Below, piece after piece: positions 7,684 to 16,998 of a DNA stretch of 64,000 nt. The stretch is taken from contig AP023052.1 of the NCBI GenBank assembly GCA_019703815.1, forward strand, positions 2,294,001-2,358,000, in the 5' to 3' direction. The DNA comes from Thaumasiovibrio occultus (lineage in GTDB: Bacteria; Pseudomonadota; Gammaproteobacteria; Enterobacterales; Vibrionaceae). Made by a program: the position numbers and the translations under genes. Position 1 is the stretch's first letter. Every line of letters starts with the position of its first letter. The notes below the pieces were generated by a model. That model worked only from the letters and a program-made list of their open reading frames with translations. It was not told where the DNA came from and did no database searches.

Positions 7684-10005
7684 TTACAGCCTGCCGGCGT
7701 AACGCTTCAGTAAATTAGGAATATCGAGGATCAACGCGATATGACCATCACTGGTAATCGTTGCCCCCGCCATACCCGGCGTACCTTGCAGCAAGTTATC
7801 TAGCGGCTTAATCACCACTTCTTCCTGCCCAATCAGACTATCCACCACAAAACCGACGCGCTGGTGACCTATGTGCACTATCACCACATGCCCTTCACTG
7901 CGTTCGCGGCGTGGCTTGTTGCGCGCCAGTAGCCAATCTTGCAGGTAGAACAGTGGGATCGCTTTATCACGTACAATGATGGTTTGTTGGCCATCGACGA
8001 CGTTGGTTTTGGTGAGATCCAAATTGAAGATCTCGTTCACACTCGCCAGCGGCAAGGCAAACGGTTGATCTGCAATACCGATCATCAGGGTTGGCAAAAT
8101 CGCCAAGGTCAACGGCACCTTAATATCGATGCGCGTGCCTTTGCCCAACTCAGAATCGATGTTGATCGAGCCATTCAGCTGGTTGATCGTGGTTTTAACC
8201 ACGTCCATCCCCACGCCACGGCCTGAGATATCAGAAATGTCTTTTTTGGTCGAGAAACCCGGGGCGAAGATCAGGTTGAACGCTTCGGTATCTGAAAGGC
8301 GCGAAGCCGCTTCGGCGTCCATCACGCCACGCTCAACGGCGATGCCTTTAAGTTTCTCCGGATCCATACCGCCCCCATCATCACTGATGGTCAGCAAAAT
8401 ATGATCGCCTTCTTGCGATGCGGCTAACAGCACGGTACCGGTACGCGGTTTGCCCAGCTTTTCACGCACGTCAGGCATTTCGATGCCGTGGTCAACCGAG
8501 TTGCGCACTAAGTGAACCAAAGGATCGGCCAAGGCTTCGACCAAGTTTTTGTCCAAGTCGGTGTCTTCGCCTTTCATCTCCAGCACGATGTCTTTTTTCA
8601 GACTGCGCGCCAAATCGCGCACCACGCGTGGGAAGCGGCCAAACACTTTTTTGATCGGCTGCATGCGGGTTTTCATCACCGCGCCTTGCAAGTCGGCAGT
8701 GACCACGTCCAATGTTGCGGTGGCTTTCGCCATCTCTTCATCGCTAGTGTTAAGACCCAGGCTCACCAAACGGTTACGCACCAGCACCAATTCACCGACC
8801 ATATTCATGATGGTATCTAAGGTGGAGGTATCAACGCGCACCGTAGTTTCTTGCTGGACTGCCGCTTTCGCTGGCGGACGATTGGTCGTCGCCGGTGGCG
8901 CAGCTGCCGCTTTCGGTGCCACTTCTAGCGGCTTGCTTACTGCTGCCGGATTTGAAGGCGCAGGGCTTGATGGCGCAGAACTAGACGGAGCCGCGCTCAT
9001 GACAGGAGCAACAGGCGCTTCAGCAGCAGGTTTTGGCTCAGCAGGGCGCGTCGCCATTTCCAACTCTTCCAACGTTGGGCCTTTACCCACACCGTGGAGT
9101 TCATCTAACAGACGCTCAAACTCGTCATCTGTCATCAGATCGCCGTCGCTACTCAGGGCACTGGCTGCGGGTTTGGCCGCAGGCACACTTGGTTGAGGCG
9201 CTGGCGCTTTTTCAGGCTCTGAAGCCGAGTAAATCGAGTCGATCCCCGGCCCTTTGCCGGTGCCGTGCAATTCATCCAATAAACGCTCAAATTCATCGTC
9301 GGTGATATCACCACTTTCCGATTTAATTTGATCGACAATACTGGCGCTTGGCGCGGTTGAAGGGGTTGGCTCAGGCATCGCTTGAATGGATGGACTGCCA
9401 CCTTTGCCGTGCAGTTCATCAAGCAGACGTTCGAACTCATCTTCGGTGATCTCATCAACCGAATTGCCTTCGATTGCTGGCGCGGTGGCGGAGTCTGCTG
9501 CTAAATCTGCTGCAGGCGCTGTAGCTTGCTCGACGGGTTGTTCGAGCACAGGCTCGGCTTGAGGCGCTAAGGGCGCTTCTACGGTAAGTGCTGCTGCCGC
9601 CAATTCTTCTGGCGTTGGAGGTGAGCTCAGGCGATGGAGATCGTCAAGCAACTGCTGATCGGCTTTTTCAAGCGGCTCACGGGCTTGTACCTGACCAAAC
9701 ATGTAATTTACCGTATCTAACGCTTGGAGGATCACGTCCATCAAATCGGGCGTTAGCTCTCGCTTTTTGGTACGCAATAGATCGAACAGGTTTTCCGCAC
9801 CATGACACACGTCTACGAGTTCAGACAGCGATAAGAAACCGGCACCACCCTTAACGGTATGGAAACCACGAAAGATCGCATTCAACAAGTCAGTGTCGTC
9901 TGGGGTTCGCTCCAAATCAACCAACTGCTCTGACAATAGCTCTAGGATTTCACCTGCTTCAATCAGGAAATCCTGAAGAATATCTTCGTCTAAATCAAAG
10001 CTCAT
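7684..10005 (-). CDS. cheA: Chemotaxis histidine kinase CheA
   Basis: CheA autophosphorylates in receptor arrays and phosphorylates CheY and CheB. The 773-residue protein starts with the P1 phosphotransfer domain (His49 in FHTVKGGAGF). A long Pro/Ala-rich linker follows (about 125-385), then P3 dimerisation, the P4 ATPase (N-box LVHLVRNSVDHGIE, GDDGGGMDP-like ISDDGGGMD, GRGVGMDVV) and the P5 CheW-like domain. I see no classic P2 CheY-binding domain. The linker instead carries three copies of a DEFERLLDELHG motif (residues 185-200, 233-248, 289-305). In Vibrio such a linker region (LID) is what ParP binds, so these are probable docking repeats. Confidence 0.96.
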   Translation of the reverse strand: MSFDLDEDILQDFLIEAGEILELLSEQLVDLERTPDDTDLLNAIFRGFHTVKGGAGFLSLSELVDVCHGAENLFDLLRTKKRELTPDLMDVILQALDTVNYMFGQVQAREPLEKADQQLLDDLHRLSSPPTPEELAAAALTVEAPLAPQAEPVLEQPVEQATAPAADLAADSATAPAIEGNSVDEITEDEFERLLDELHGKGGSPSIQAMPEPTPSTAPSASIVDQIKSESGDITDDEFERLLDELHGTGKGPGIDSIYSASEPEKAPAPQPSVPAAKPAASALSSDGDLMTDDEFERLLDELHGVGKGPTLEELEMATRPAEPKPAAEAPVAPVMSAAPSSSAPSSPAPSNPAAVSKPLEVAPKAAAAPPATTNRPPAKAAVQQETTVRVDTSTLDTIMNMVGELVLVRNRLVSLGLNTSDEEMAKATATLDVVTADLQGAVMKTRMQPIKKVFGRFPRVVRDLARSLKKDIVLEMKGEDTDLDKNLVEALADPLVHLVRNSVDHGIEMPDVREKLGKPRTGTVLLAASQEGDHILLTISDDGGGMDPEKLKGIAVERGVMDAEAASRLSDTEAFNLIFAPGFSTKKDISDISGRGVGMDVVKTTINQLNGSINIDSELGKGTRIDIKVPLTLAILPTLMIGIADQPFALPLASVNEIFNLDLTKTNVVDGQQTIIVRDKAIPLFYLQDWLLARNKPRRERSEGHVVIVHIGHQRVGFVVDSLIGQEEVVIKPLDNLLQGTPGMAGATITSDGHIALILDIPNLLKRYAGRL

Positions 10006-10015
10006 ACTCTATCCT

Positions 10016-10732
10016 TTAAAATCCTAGACTAGAGAGTAAATCGTCCACATCATCCTGGGATGTCACGACATCTGTGCGCTGTTCACCATTAACAATCGGT
10101 CCTTCGGGTTGCAACTTATTGTCAACAGACACAACTTCAGGTTGACTCTCGTCCACACCAAAAACGGTCAAAATTTCTATGAGTTTTTCTTCTACTTCTT
10201 GCACCAGCTCGATAACGCGTCGAATGACTTGCCCGGTGAGATCTTGGAAATCTTGCGCCATCAAAATATCCGTGAGCTGAGTGCGTATTTCCCCACCATC
10301 GGTTTCCACCTGACTGAGCAGGTGATCAATGGTGTGACAAAGTTGCTTAAATTCCACCAAGGCTATCCGCCCGTCCATCAGCTTGTCCCATTCGGGACGA
10401 ACCTGACGCAGGTGCTCGACTAAACGATCCGCAATCGGAAACGTTTCTTCGACGGCATCCATGGTTTTATTGGCTGCAACTTCGGTTTTTTCAATAACAT
10501 AGGCCAACCTATCGCGGGCGTCCGGGATATCAGTGTTGGCCATATCACTAATGCGTGGATCTAACTGAAAATTGGTCAGTGAATCGTGTAATTGGCGCGT
10601 TAATTTGCCCACTTCTTCATAAATGGGCTCACGCGCTTCACTGACCCACAACATGACCAAGGCATTGGCGTCCGCCTGTTTGCCTTGCTCGAGTAAACTC
10701 ACCAGTTGTTTAGCCTGATCGAGTGATACCAT
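10016..10732 (-). CDS. cheZ: CheY-P phosphatase CheZ
   Basis: CheZ speeds dephosphorylation of CheY. The 238-residue helical protein has the catalytic signature QDFQDLTGQVIRRV with Asp164 and Gln168 (equivalents of the acidic residue and the inserted glutamine in enterobacterial CheZ). The C-terminal peptide DDLLSSLGF is the CheY-binding tail. It lies between cheY and cheA, 10 bases upstream of cheA. Confidence 0.96.
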   Translation of the reverse strand: MVSLDQAKQLVSLLEQGKQADANALVMLWVSEAREPIYEEVGKLTRQLHDSLTNFQLDPRISDMANTDIPDARDRLAYVIEKTEVAANKTMDAVEETFPIADRLVEHLRQVRPEWDKLMDGRIALVEFKQLCHTIDHLLSQVETDGGEIRTQLTDILMAQDFQDLTGQVIRRVIELVQEVEEKLIEILTVFGVDESQPEVVSVDNKLQPEGPIVNGEQRTDVVTSQDDVDDLLSSLGF

Positions 10733-10762
10733 GAAAAATTGTCCCTAACTTATGCGCGTGAA

Positions 10763-11146
10763 TTACTGGATTCGTTCGAAGATCTTGTCCAGCTTCTCTT
10801 TCAGCGTCGCAGCAGTAAAAGGTTTCACGATATAGCCATTCACACCCGCTTGAGCAGCTTCGATGATCTGCTCGCGTTTCGCTTCTGCCGTGATCATCAA
10901 TACCGGTAAGTGTTTCAACTCTTGATCCGCACGAATGTGACGTAACAAATCAATACCTTGCATCCCTGGCATATTCCAATCGGTAACTACGAAATCAAAA
11001 TCGCCCTTTTTGAGCATAGGTAGGGCAGTCAATCCATCGTCCGCTTCCTGCGTATTATTAAAACCAAGGTCGCGCAGCAGGTTTTTCACGATTCGGCGCA
11101 TTGTTGAGAAGTCATCAACAATGAGGATTTTCATATTCTTATTCAA
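10763..11146 (-). CDS. cheY: Chemotaxis response regulator CheY
   Basis: This is a single receiver domain (127 residues) that binds the motor switch FliM when phosphorylated. The acidic pocket DD (11-12), the phosphoacceptor Asp56 (VVTDWNMPG) and the conserved Lys in YIVKPF are present. The start is uncertain. I chose the TTG at 11146 because a perfect GGAGG lies 5 bases before it. A GTG at 11167 would add seven residues, and the ATG at 11134 would remove four and has no good ribosome site. Confidence 0.95.
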   Translation of the reverse strand: MNKNMKILIVDDFSTMRRIVKNLLRDLGFNNTQEADDGLTALPMLKKGDFDFVVTDWNMPGMQGIDLLRHIRADQELKHLPVLMITAEAKREQIIEAAQAGVNGYIVKPFTAATLKEKLDKIFERIQ

Positions 11147-11187
11147 AGTTGCCTCCACTGAGGTCACAGTGTTGTATCAAGTTAAAC

Positions 11188-11904
11188 TTAGGCACGCCAC
11201 GCCGAGAGCTTGGCGCGCAATCTTTGCATTGCTTGGCTGTGGATCTGACTGACCCGTGACTCACTTACCCCCAAAACCGCACCTATTTCCTTTAGGTTTA
11301 ACTCTTCGTCGTAATAGAGAGAAAGGATGAGCCCCTCTCGCTCTGGTAATTCACGGATCGCATCGGCCAATGTCGAGCGGAAGCTATCGTCGACCACCTC
11401 TTGCAAGGGGAGGTTTTCTTCGCGCTTTTCTTCGGTTCCGATACTGTCTTCACTGACACCCAAGTCTTCAATGCCGACTAATCGACCACAGTTCACATCG
11501 TTGAGCGCTTGATGATATTGCTCAAGCGAGATCCCCATGGCGTCGGCGATTTCGGTATCTTTTGGATTGCGCCCTAAGGCCACTTCCAATTCAGCGATAG
11601 CCTGAGAGATCAGACGACTGTTTTTATGTACTGAGCGCGGCACCCAATCACCACGACGAATTTCGTCGAGCATGGCCCCGCGGATGCGTATTCCGGCAAA
11701 GGTCTCAAAGCTAGCGCCTTTCGATACATCATAACTTTGCTGTGCTTCTATCAGGCCAATCATCCCGGCTTGAATCATATCTTCAAGCTGGACGCTCGGC
11801 GGCAATCGCCCCATCAAGTGATGGGCGATACGCTTCACGAGCGGCGAGTAGCGCTCGATAAAGGCACGCGGGTTATGACGTTCGTAGGCTAAGGCTTTAT
11901 TCAC
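11188..11904 (-). CDS. fliA: RNA polymerase sigma-28 factor FliA
   Basis: FliA directs transcription of late flagellar genes and is held inactive by FlgM until the hook is complete. The 238 residues contain region 2 (LVKRIAHHLMGRLPPSVQLEDMIQAGMIGLIEA), region 3 (DTEIADAMGISLEQYH) and region 4 with the helix-turn-helix LNLKEIGAVLGVSESRVSQIHSQA. It overlaps the end of flhG by 8 bases, so it is translated from the flhA-flhF-flhG transcript. Its likely targets here are the flgM and the 37906-39072 flagellin promoters. Confidence 0.97.
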   Translation of the reverse strand: MNKALAYERHNPRAFIERYSPLVKRIAHHLMGRLPPSVQLEDMIQAGMIGLIEAQQSYDVSKGASFETFAGIRIRGAMLDEIRRGDWVPRSVHKNSRLISQAIAELEVALGRNPKDTEIADAMGISLEQYHQALNDVNCGRLVGIEDLGVSEDSIGTEEKREENLPLQEVVDDSFRSTLADAIRELPEREGLILSLYYDEELNLKEIGAVLGVSESRVSQIHSQAMQRLRAKLSAWRA

Positions 11905-12787
11905 CTACCTGCTCCCCTAGGTGTTCATTGGGTTTAACGAGTAATCGCTCAACGAAAAATTCTAGGTGTCCTCCTGGATTGGTTGGCAGTGGCCAAGACA
12001 GTATTTTATTCGCAAGGGAATTTAGTGCTAATGCCGCTGGAGAGCGTGGAAACGCTTCAACGACGACTTTTTGACGCTTTACTGACTGACGTACCTTATC
12101 ATCCAATGGGATACATGCGACCAATTCTAAATTTGCATTAAGGAATCTCTCGGTCACACGGGTTAATTTAGCAAATAATTCACGCCCTTCACGATAACTT
12201 CTTACCATATTGGCCACAATTTTGAACCTTGGCACATCGTACTCACGTGAAAGTAGCTTTATTAAGGCATAAGCGTCTGTAATTGAAGTAGGTTCATCAC
12301 AAACTACCACTAGGACATCTTGTGCTGCTCTTGCAAAACTTAGCACCATGTCCGAAATACCCGCTGCGGTATCGACTAAAAGAACATCAATTTCTTCTTC
12401 CAGTTCACCAAAGGCGCGAATTAAACCGGCATGTTGCGATGGCGATAATTCCACCATCGACTGGGTTCCTGATGCCGCTGGCACAATCATGACGCCAAAA
12501 GGACCGCGAACGATGATGTCTTTTAGCTCACATTCACCCGCCAACACGTGCGACAGGTTTTTTCCCGCGCGCAGGCCAAGCAACACATCCACATTGGCAA
12601 GGCCAAGGTCGGCATCAAATACCATGACGCGCTTTCCTTGACGCGCCATGGAGATGGCGGTGCAAAGGGTAACGTGGGTTTTACCGACACCACCTTTACC
12701 ACCCGTGACCGTAATCACTTTGGTTGACGATAACTGGGTCATTCGACGCAGTCCGCTGGCTTGATCAAACATGTTCACATCACTCAT
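11897..12787 (-). CDS. flhG: FlhG (FleN), MinD-like flagellar number regulator
   Basis: FlhG is a MinD-type ATPase that limits the number of polar flagella, acting on FlhF and on FlrA. The 296-residue form starts MSDVNMFDQASGL; the FlhF-activating N-terminal segment (DQASGLRRM) is intact. The P-loop GGKGGVGKT is at residues 29-37, and LLVDTAAGISD is the Walker B region. I chose the ATG at 12787, which overlaps the end of flhF by 8 bases. An ATG-less extension 10 codons upstream is unlikely. Confidence 0.95.
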   Translation of the reverse strand: MSDVNMFDQASGLRRMTQLSSTKVITVTGGKGGVGKTHVTLCTAISMARQGKRVMVFDADLGLANVDVLLGLRAGKNLSHVLAGECELKDIIVRGPFGVMIVPAASGTQSMVELSPSQHAGLIRAFGELEEEIDVLLVDTAAGISDMVLSFARAAQDVLVVVCDEPTSITDAYALIKLLSREYDVPRFKIVANMVRSYREGRELFAKLTRVTERFLNANLELVACIPLDDKVRQSVKRQKVVVEAFPRSPAALALNSLANKILSWPLPTNPGGHLEFFVERLLVKPNEHLGEQVGE

Positions 12788-14324
12788 AGTAATCCGCCGC
12801 CTGTCCATCTTGGGCATCGCTGCTCCAATAGTGTTGTTGCTGCTTTAACTCCTGTTCCAGCAATTCATTCGCCTTGTGCACGAGGAAGTGCCCGCTGGCG
12901 ATTTTTATGTCTTCTGGTACTCGTTGTCCGTCGGCAATGTAGGCAACAGGTAGCGCGTTCTGGACCACCACATTGATCAGCTCCCCTAAACTGAGGCACT
13001 CATCAATCTTGGTCACTATGCATCCCGCCAAAGGAATTCGGCGGAAGTGTTCTAAGGTTTCCTGCAACACACGACGTTGTGAGGTTGCCGGTAACACTAG
13101 GTAACTTTTGATCTCCGCGCCGCTGCTTTCCATCAGCGCATCGAGTTGTTCTGACAAGCGAATATCACGCTGTCCCATGCCGGCGGTATCGAGCAATACA
13201 AGGCGACGATGACGCAACTGATACAATACATCGGCCAGTTCCTCCGCATCTTTAGCGACACGTACCGGACAGCCCATAATTCGACCATACGTCGCCAGTT
13301 GCTCGTGTGCACCGATCCGGTAGGTATCCGTGGTCACCAGCGCCACTTCGTCCGGGCCATGCTCCATCGCAGCGCGAGCTGCCAGCTTGGCGATGGTGGT
13401 GGTTTTGCCCACCCCCGTCGGCCCCAACAGGGCAGCGACACCGCCGTTTTCTAAAATTGAGTCATCCAGGGTGATGATCTGCTCGCTGAGCATTTCCATC
13501 AATACCGGCCACGCTTCACGCGCTTCAATGTCTTCCGGCACATAACACGCCAGTTGGTCAGCCAAATCATCCGCCAAGCCCATCTTGCTCAGACGTTTGA
13601 TCATCATGGCGCGCATCGGCTCGCGTCGTTCCACTTCTTGCCACATCAAACCCGAGACTTGGTGCTCAAGCAATTTGCGGATCGCCGCCATCTCTTCACG
13701 CATTTTGTCCATATCATCGGCTTGATATTGGCTAGAGCGCGACTCGTAACGGCTGGGATCTAAGCGCGGTTTGGCTTTGTCTTCTTGGCGGCCGAATTTA
13801 TCGTCTTGGCGCGCAAAACGGTCGTTTTGACGACCGTAGCTGCCGTTCTTTGCCTCTGAGCCAAAGCGAGATGTCGTGGTGTTTTCTGACATTTGACGAC
13901 GCTTAAGCTCAAACGGATTGTCATATTCTCGGCGAGTCGACGGCGCTTGACGGGGCTTGGCGTCACGATTATGACGCTTTTCTTGGCGCGTCAATAACGC
14001 ACTCAGCGAGTCGGCTTCGGTCGCGGCGTCGGGCTCTTGCGATGGATTGGTGAGCTGCTGCAACACCTTGGCAAAGCGCCCTGCTTGCGGCGACGATTGG
14101 CTCAGTTCGACTTTGTCATCCGCCAAATCACGCGAGGTTGGGGTGTAGCCACTCGGTGCAGATTGACGTGGTGCCGCCGGTGCATCAGTGTCTACGGCTG
14201 CCACGATTTCTATCCCGCCGGTGACTTTTTTATTTGACATGATCACCGCTTCAGCGCCGAGCTCTTCTTTCACTTGGCTCAGTGCTGCACGCATGTCTTT
14301 GGCAAAAAAGCGACGTATTTTCAA
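12780..14324 (-). CDS. flhF: FlhF, SRP-like GTPase for polar flagellum placement
   Basis: FlhF is the signal-recognition-particle-type GTPase that places the flagellum at the pole. The 514 residues comprise a basic N-terminal B domain (to about 200), a helical N domain, and the G domain with GPTGVGKTTT at 301-310, VTTDTYRIGAHEQL and LLDTAGMGQRD. The linker contains small basic/acidic repeats (GRQNDRFARQDDKFGRQEDK, residues 163-183). A 143-base gap without a gene separates it from flhA upstream. Confidence 0.96.
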   Translation of the reverse strand: MKIRRFFAKDMRAALSQVKEELGAEAVIMSNKKVTGGIEIVAAVDTDAPAAPRQSAPSGYTPTSRDLADDKVELSQSSPQAGRFAKVLQQLTNPSQEPDAATEADSLSALLTRQEKRHNRDAKPRQAPSTRREYDNPFELKRRQMSENTTTSRFGSEAKNGSYGRQNDRFARQDDKFGRQEDKAKPRLDPSRYESRSSQYQADDMDKMREEMAAIRKLLEHQVSGLMWQEVERREPMRAMMIKRLSKMGLADDLADQLACYVPEDIEAREAWPVLMEMLSEQIITLDDSILENGGVAALLGPTGVGKTTTIAKLAARAAMEHGPDEVALVTTDTYRIGAHEQLATYGRIMGCPVRVAKDAEELADVLYQLRHRRLVLLDTAGMGQRDIRLSEQLDALMESSGAEIKSYLVLPATSQRRVLQETLEHFRRIPLAGCIVTKIDECLSLGELINVVVQNALPVAYIADGQRVPEDIKIASGHFLVHKANELLEQELKQQQHYWSSDAQDGQAADYYE

Positions 14325-14467
14325 TGGCTTTATCCCATTTGGCAGCTAGGCTGCGTGTTGTGTTAGTGCAAATTTCTCGATGCGTAACGTTCGCGATGGC
14401 GGCGAGATGTTGCCGCCAAGTTAACGATATCTCGTCTCACCGCGTTGCTCGTTAGTGGCTAAGCGCC

Positions 14468-16561
14468 CTAGTTGCCCACGGCATGAACGATACGGATCTG
14501 TTTTTCATCAGGAACTTCCTGATAAGAGAGCACATGCAAACTTGGGATCGTATTTCGGACAAATTGCGCCAAAGTACTGCGTAGTACACCCGAAGTAAGC
14601 AATATCGCTGGCTCTCCTTTAAGTTCTTGCTGCTGCGCCGCTTCAGTGAGCGAGGCTTGCAGTCTTTCCGCGAGACCCGGTTCGATGCCTGTTGATTCAC
14701 CGCCCGACGCCTGCATTGTTTTATGCAACATTTGTTCCAAGTCTGGAACCAAAGTGATCACAGGAATTTCTGGCTCTATCCCATTGATTTCTTGAACAAT
14801 CATTCGCTTCAGTGTGATCCGTACCGCAGCCGTCAATATGTCAGAGTCCTGACTCTTTGAGGAATACTCCGCCAAAGTTTGCACGATTGAGCGAATGTCG
14901 CGGATAGGAATTGCCTCTCGCAGAAGGTTTTGCAGCACTTTTACCACCACACCCAACGGCAACTGATCGGGAATAAAGTTCTCCACCAGTTTCGGTGCAG
15001 AGCGACCCAGCATTTCCATCAGATTCTGCACTTCTTCGTGGCCGAGCAGCATTGATGCCTGATTGGTCAGCACTTGGCTCAAATGCGTCGCCAGCACAGT
15101 GGCGGAATCGACCACGGTGTAGCCCAGCGCTTGGGCATGCTCACGCTGACTTTCAACAATCCAGTTCGCTTCCAAACCAAAGGCGGGATCGCGAGTCGGC
15201 TCCCCTTCGATGCGACCAAAGACTTGGCCTGGGTTGATCGCCAAATCCATATCTTGACGGATATCGGCTTCACCGAACGCTACGCCCATTAAGGTAATGC
15301 GGTAACTGTTTGGCGGTAGCTCAAGGTTGTCTCGGATATGCACCGGCGGGATCAAGAAACCAAAGTCTTGCGACAGTTTCTTACGCACCCCTTTAACCCG
15401 ATCCAGCAACTCGCCGCCTTGCTCTTTATCCACCATAGGGATCAAGCGATAGCCGACTTCCAAGCCAATCACATCGACCGGTTGGACGTCGTCCCACGAC
15501 AACTCTTTCGGTTTCGGCGCTTCTGGGGTCAAGGTATCTTGCTCGACCACTGCCAACGCGCGGGTTTGTTGACGTTTGTTTTGCCAATACGCGCCGCCAC
15601 CCGCTAGCAGAGCCAAGAACAGGAACGGCAAGTGCGGCATACCCGGAACAATACCCATGATCAGCATGATGCCAGCGGTGATACCCAGCGCGCGTGGGTT
15701 GTCAAACATCTGGCTCAGCATCTGCTGGCCCATGTCTTCATCGGTATTTTGACGGGTTACCATCATTGCCGCGCCAATCGACAACAACAACGACGGGATC
15801 TGTGCCACCAAGCCATCACCAATGGTCAATAAGGTAAACACCTCTAGGGCGTCACCAAATCCCATGCCGTGCTGGCTCATGCCGATCGCCAAACCGCCAA
15901 CGATGTTGAGCACCAAGATCAAAATACCGGCGACCGCATCCCCTTTAACAAACTTCGACGCACCGTCCATCGAACCGTAAAAGTCCGCTTCTTTGGTCAC
16001 TTCACCACGACGAATTCTCGCTTGCTCTTGGTCAATCAAACCGGCGTTCAAGTCGGCATCGATCGCCATCTGTTTACCGGGCAAGGCGTCCAAGGTGAAG
16101 CGAGCGCTCACCTCAGAGATCCGCCCCGCACCTTTGGTGACAACCATAAAGTTAATGATCATCAAGATCAGGAACACCACCAGACCAACTGCATAGTTAC
16201 CGCCGATCACCACACTACCAAAGGCATCAATTACCTGCCCCGCCGCGCCCGGCCCTTCATGGCCGTACAGCAACACCACACGGGTTGAGGCCACGTTAAG
16301 CGCCAAACGCAGCAAGGTAGAGATCAACAGCACCGTGGGGAAGGCAGCAAAATCAAGCGGACGGCGGGTGTAAATGGTCACCAGCAACACCACCAGCGAC
16401 AGCGCGATATTGAAGGTAAAAGAGATATCGAGCAGCACCGGTGGCATCGGCAGGATAACCATCGCCAACACGGCCAGTACAATCACAGGCGCGCCAATCG
16501 CTGGCATCTCACCGAGACGCTTCATCGGAAGTTTGTTCAGTAGGGGTAATGCAGCTTTCAT
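14468..16561 (-). CDS. flhA: Flagellar export gate protein FlhA
   Basis: FlhA forms the nonameric ring of the flagellar type III export gate. The 697-residue protein has about eight membrane helices in its first half. The conserved loop is present (GRISEVSARFTLDALPGKQMAIDADL, which includes the FHIPEP region). A large cytoplasmic domain binds chaperone-substrate complexes. I chose the ATG at 16561 (MKAALPLLNKLP), which matches the family start. The frame stays open 51 codons further up, but that extension has no flagellar similarity. A sigma-54 promoter lies at 16739-16754. Confidence 0.96.
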   Translation of the reverse strand: MKAALPLLNKLPMKRLGEMPAIGAPVIVLAVLAMVILPMPPVLLDISFTFNIALSLVVLLVTIYTRRPLDFAAFPTVLLISTLLRLALNVASTRVVLLYGHEGPGAAGQVIDAFGSVVIGGNYAVGLVVFLILMIINFMVVTKGAGRISEVSARFTLDALPGKQMAIDADLNAGLIDQEQARIRRGEVTKEADFYGSMDGASKFVKGDAVAGILILVLNIVGGLAIGMSQHGMGFGDALEVFTLLTIGDGLVAQIPSLLLSIGAAMMVTRQNTDEDMGQQMLSQMFDNPRALGITAGIMLIMGIVPGMPHLPFLFLALLAGGGAYWQNKRQQTRALAVVEQDTLTPEAPKPKELSWDDVQPVDVIGLEVGYRLIPMVDKEQGGELLDRVKGVRKKLSQDFGFLIPPVHIRDNLELPPNSYRITLMGVAFGEADIRQDMDLAINPGQVFGRIEGEPTRDPAFGLEANWIVESQREHAQALGYTVVDSATVLATHLSQVLTNQASMLLGHEEVQNLMEMLGRSAPKLVENFIPDQLPLGVVVKVLQNLLREAIPIRDIRSIVQTLAEYSSKSQDSDILTAAVRITLKRMIVQEINGIEPEIPVITLVPDLEQMLHKTMQASGGESTGIEPGLAERLQASLTEAAQQQELKGEPAILLTSGVLRSTLAQFVRNTIPSLHVLSYQEVPDEKQIRIVHAVGN

Positions 16562-16738
16562 GGTGATAGGAAGGCGTCCTTTCTGCTCGTCAATACCAAG
16601 AGCCTGTTGCGGCACCAGCGCCGTATTACAACAAACTCGATAAATCACATGTGATGACTGAGCGAGGCGATTTAACGCTGAGAACAACTCGCCGCAAGGT
16701 GCTCCCTCAGCCAAAAGTGGCGCGAATAATACCTGAGA

Positions 16739-16754
16739 TGCAAAATTCGAGCCT
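16739..16754 (-). promoter_or_regulatory. Sigma-54 promoter candidate for flhA operon
   Basis: The minus strand reads AGGCTCGAATTTTGCA, which has the GG-N10-GC spacing and the TTGCA -12 half of sigma-54 promoters. The -24 half is imperfect (AGG for TGG). Transcription would start near 16727 and give an approximately 165-base leader before flhA. The flhA operon is sigma-54-dependent in Vibrio. The rest of 16562-16998 holds no gene that I recognise. Confidence 0.6.
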
Positions 16755-16998
16755 GCTTTTTAGGTGGATTTTTGACGCTTTGCTGAGGAAGTGAACAACA
16801 GGCGGTGCTGGCGAATGAGTTGGCAGAATGATTTCGATTTATTAATGGGCGATTTAACGATCTAAGCAGGCTCACTCAGCCATTAAATAAACTGGTGGCG
16901 TTGAGGATAAACCCGCAGGCGAGATCATCACGAACGAGTTGGCGATGTGAAGAAAGTAAGCAAGCACTAACAACTGCAATCCTTACCAAGCTAGCCTA

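Noticed and set aside
8549-9196. 215-codon frame on the plus strand inside cheA
   Set aside because: It is antisense to a clear CheA coding region; its Ser/Ala-rich protein reflects the repeat-rich CheA linker read on the other strand.
16672-16875. 67-codon frame on the minus strand in the flhB-flhA gap
   Set aside because: No ribosome site or similarity, and it overlaps the flhA sigma-54 promoter candidate.
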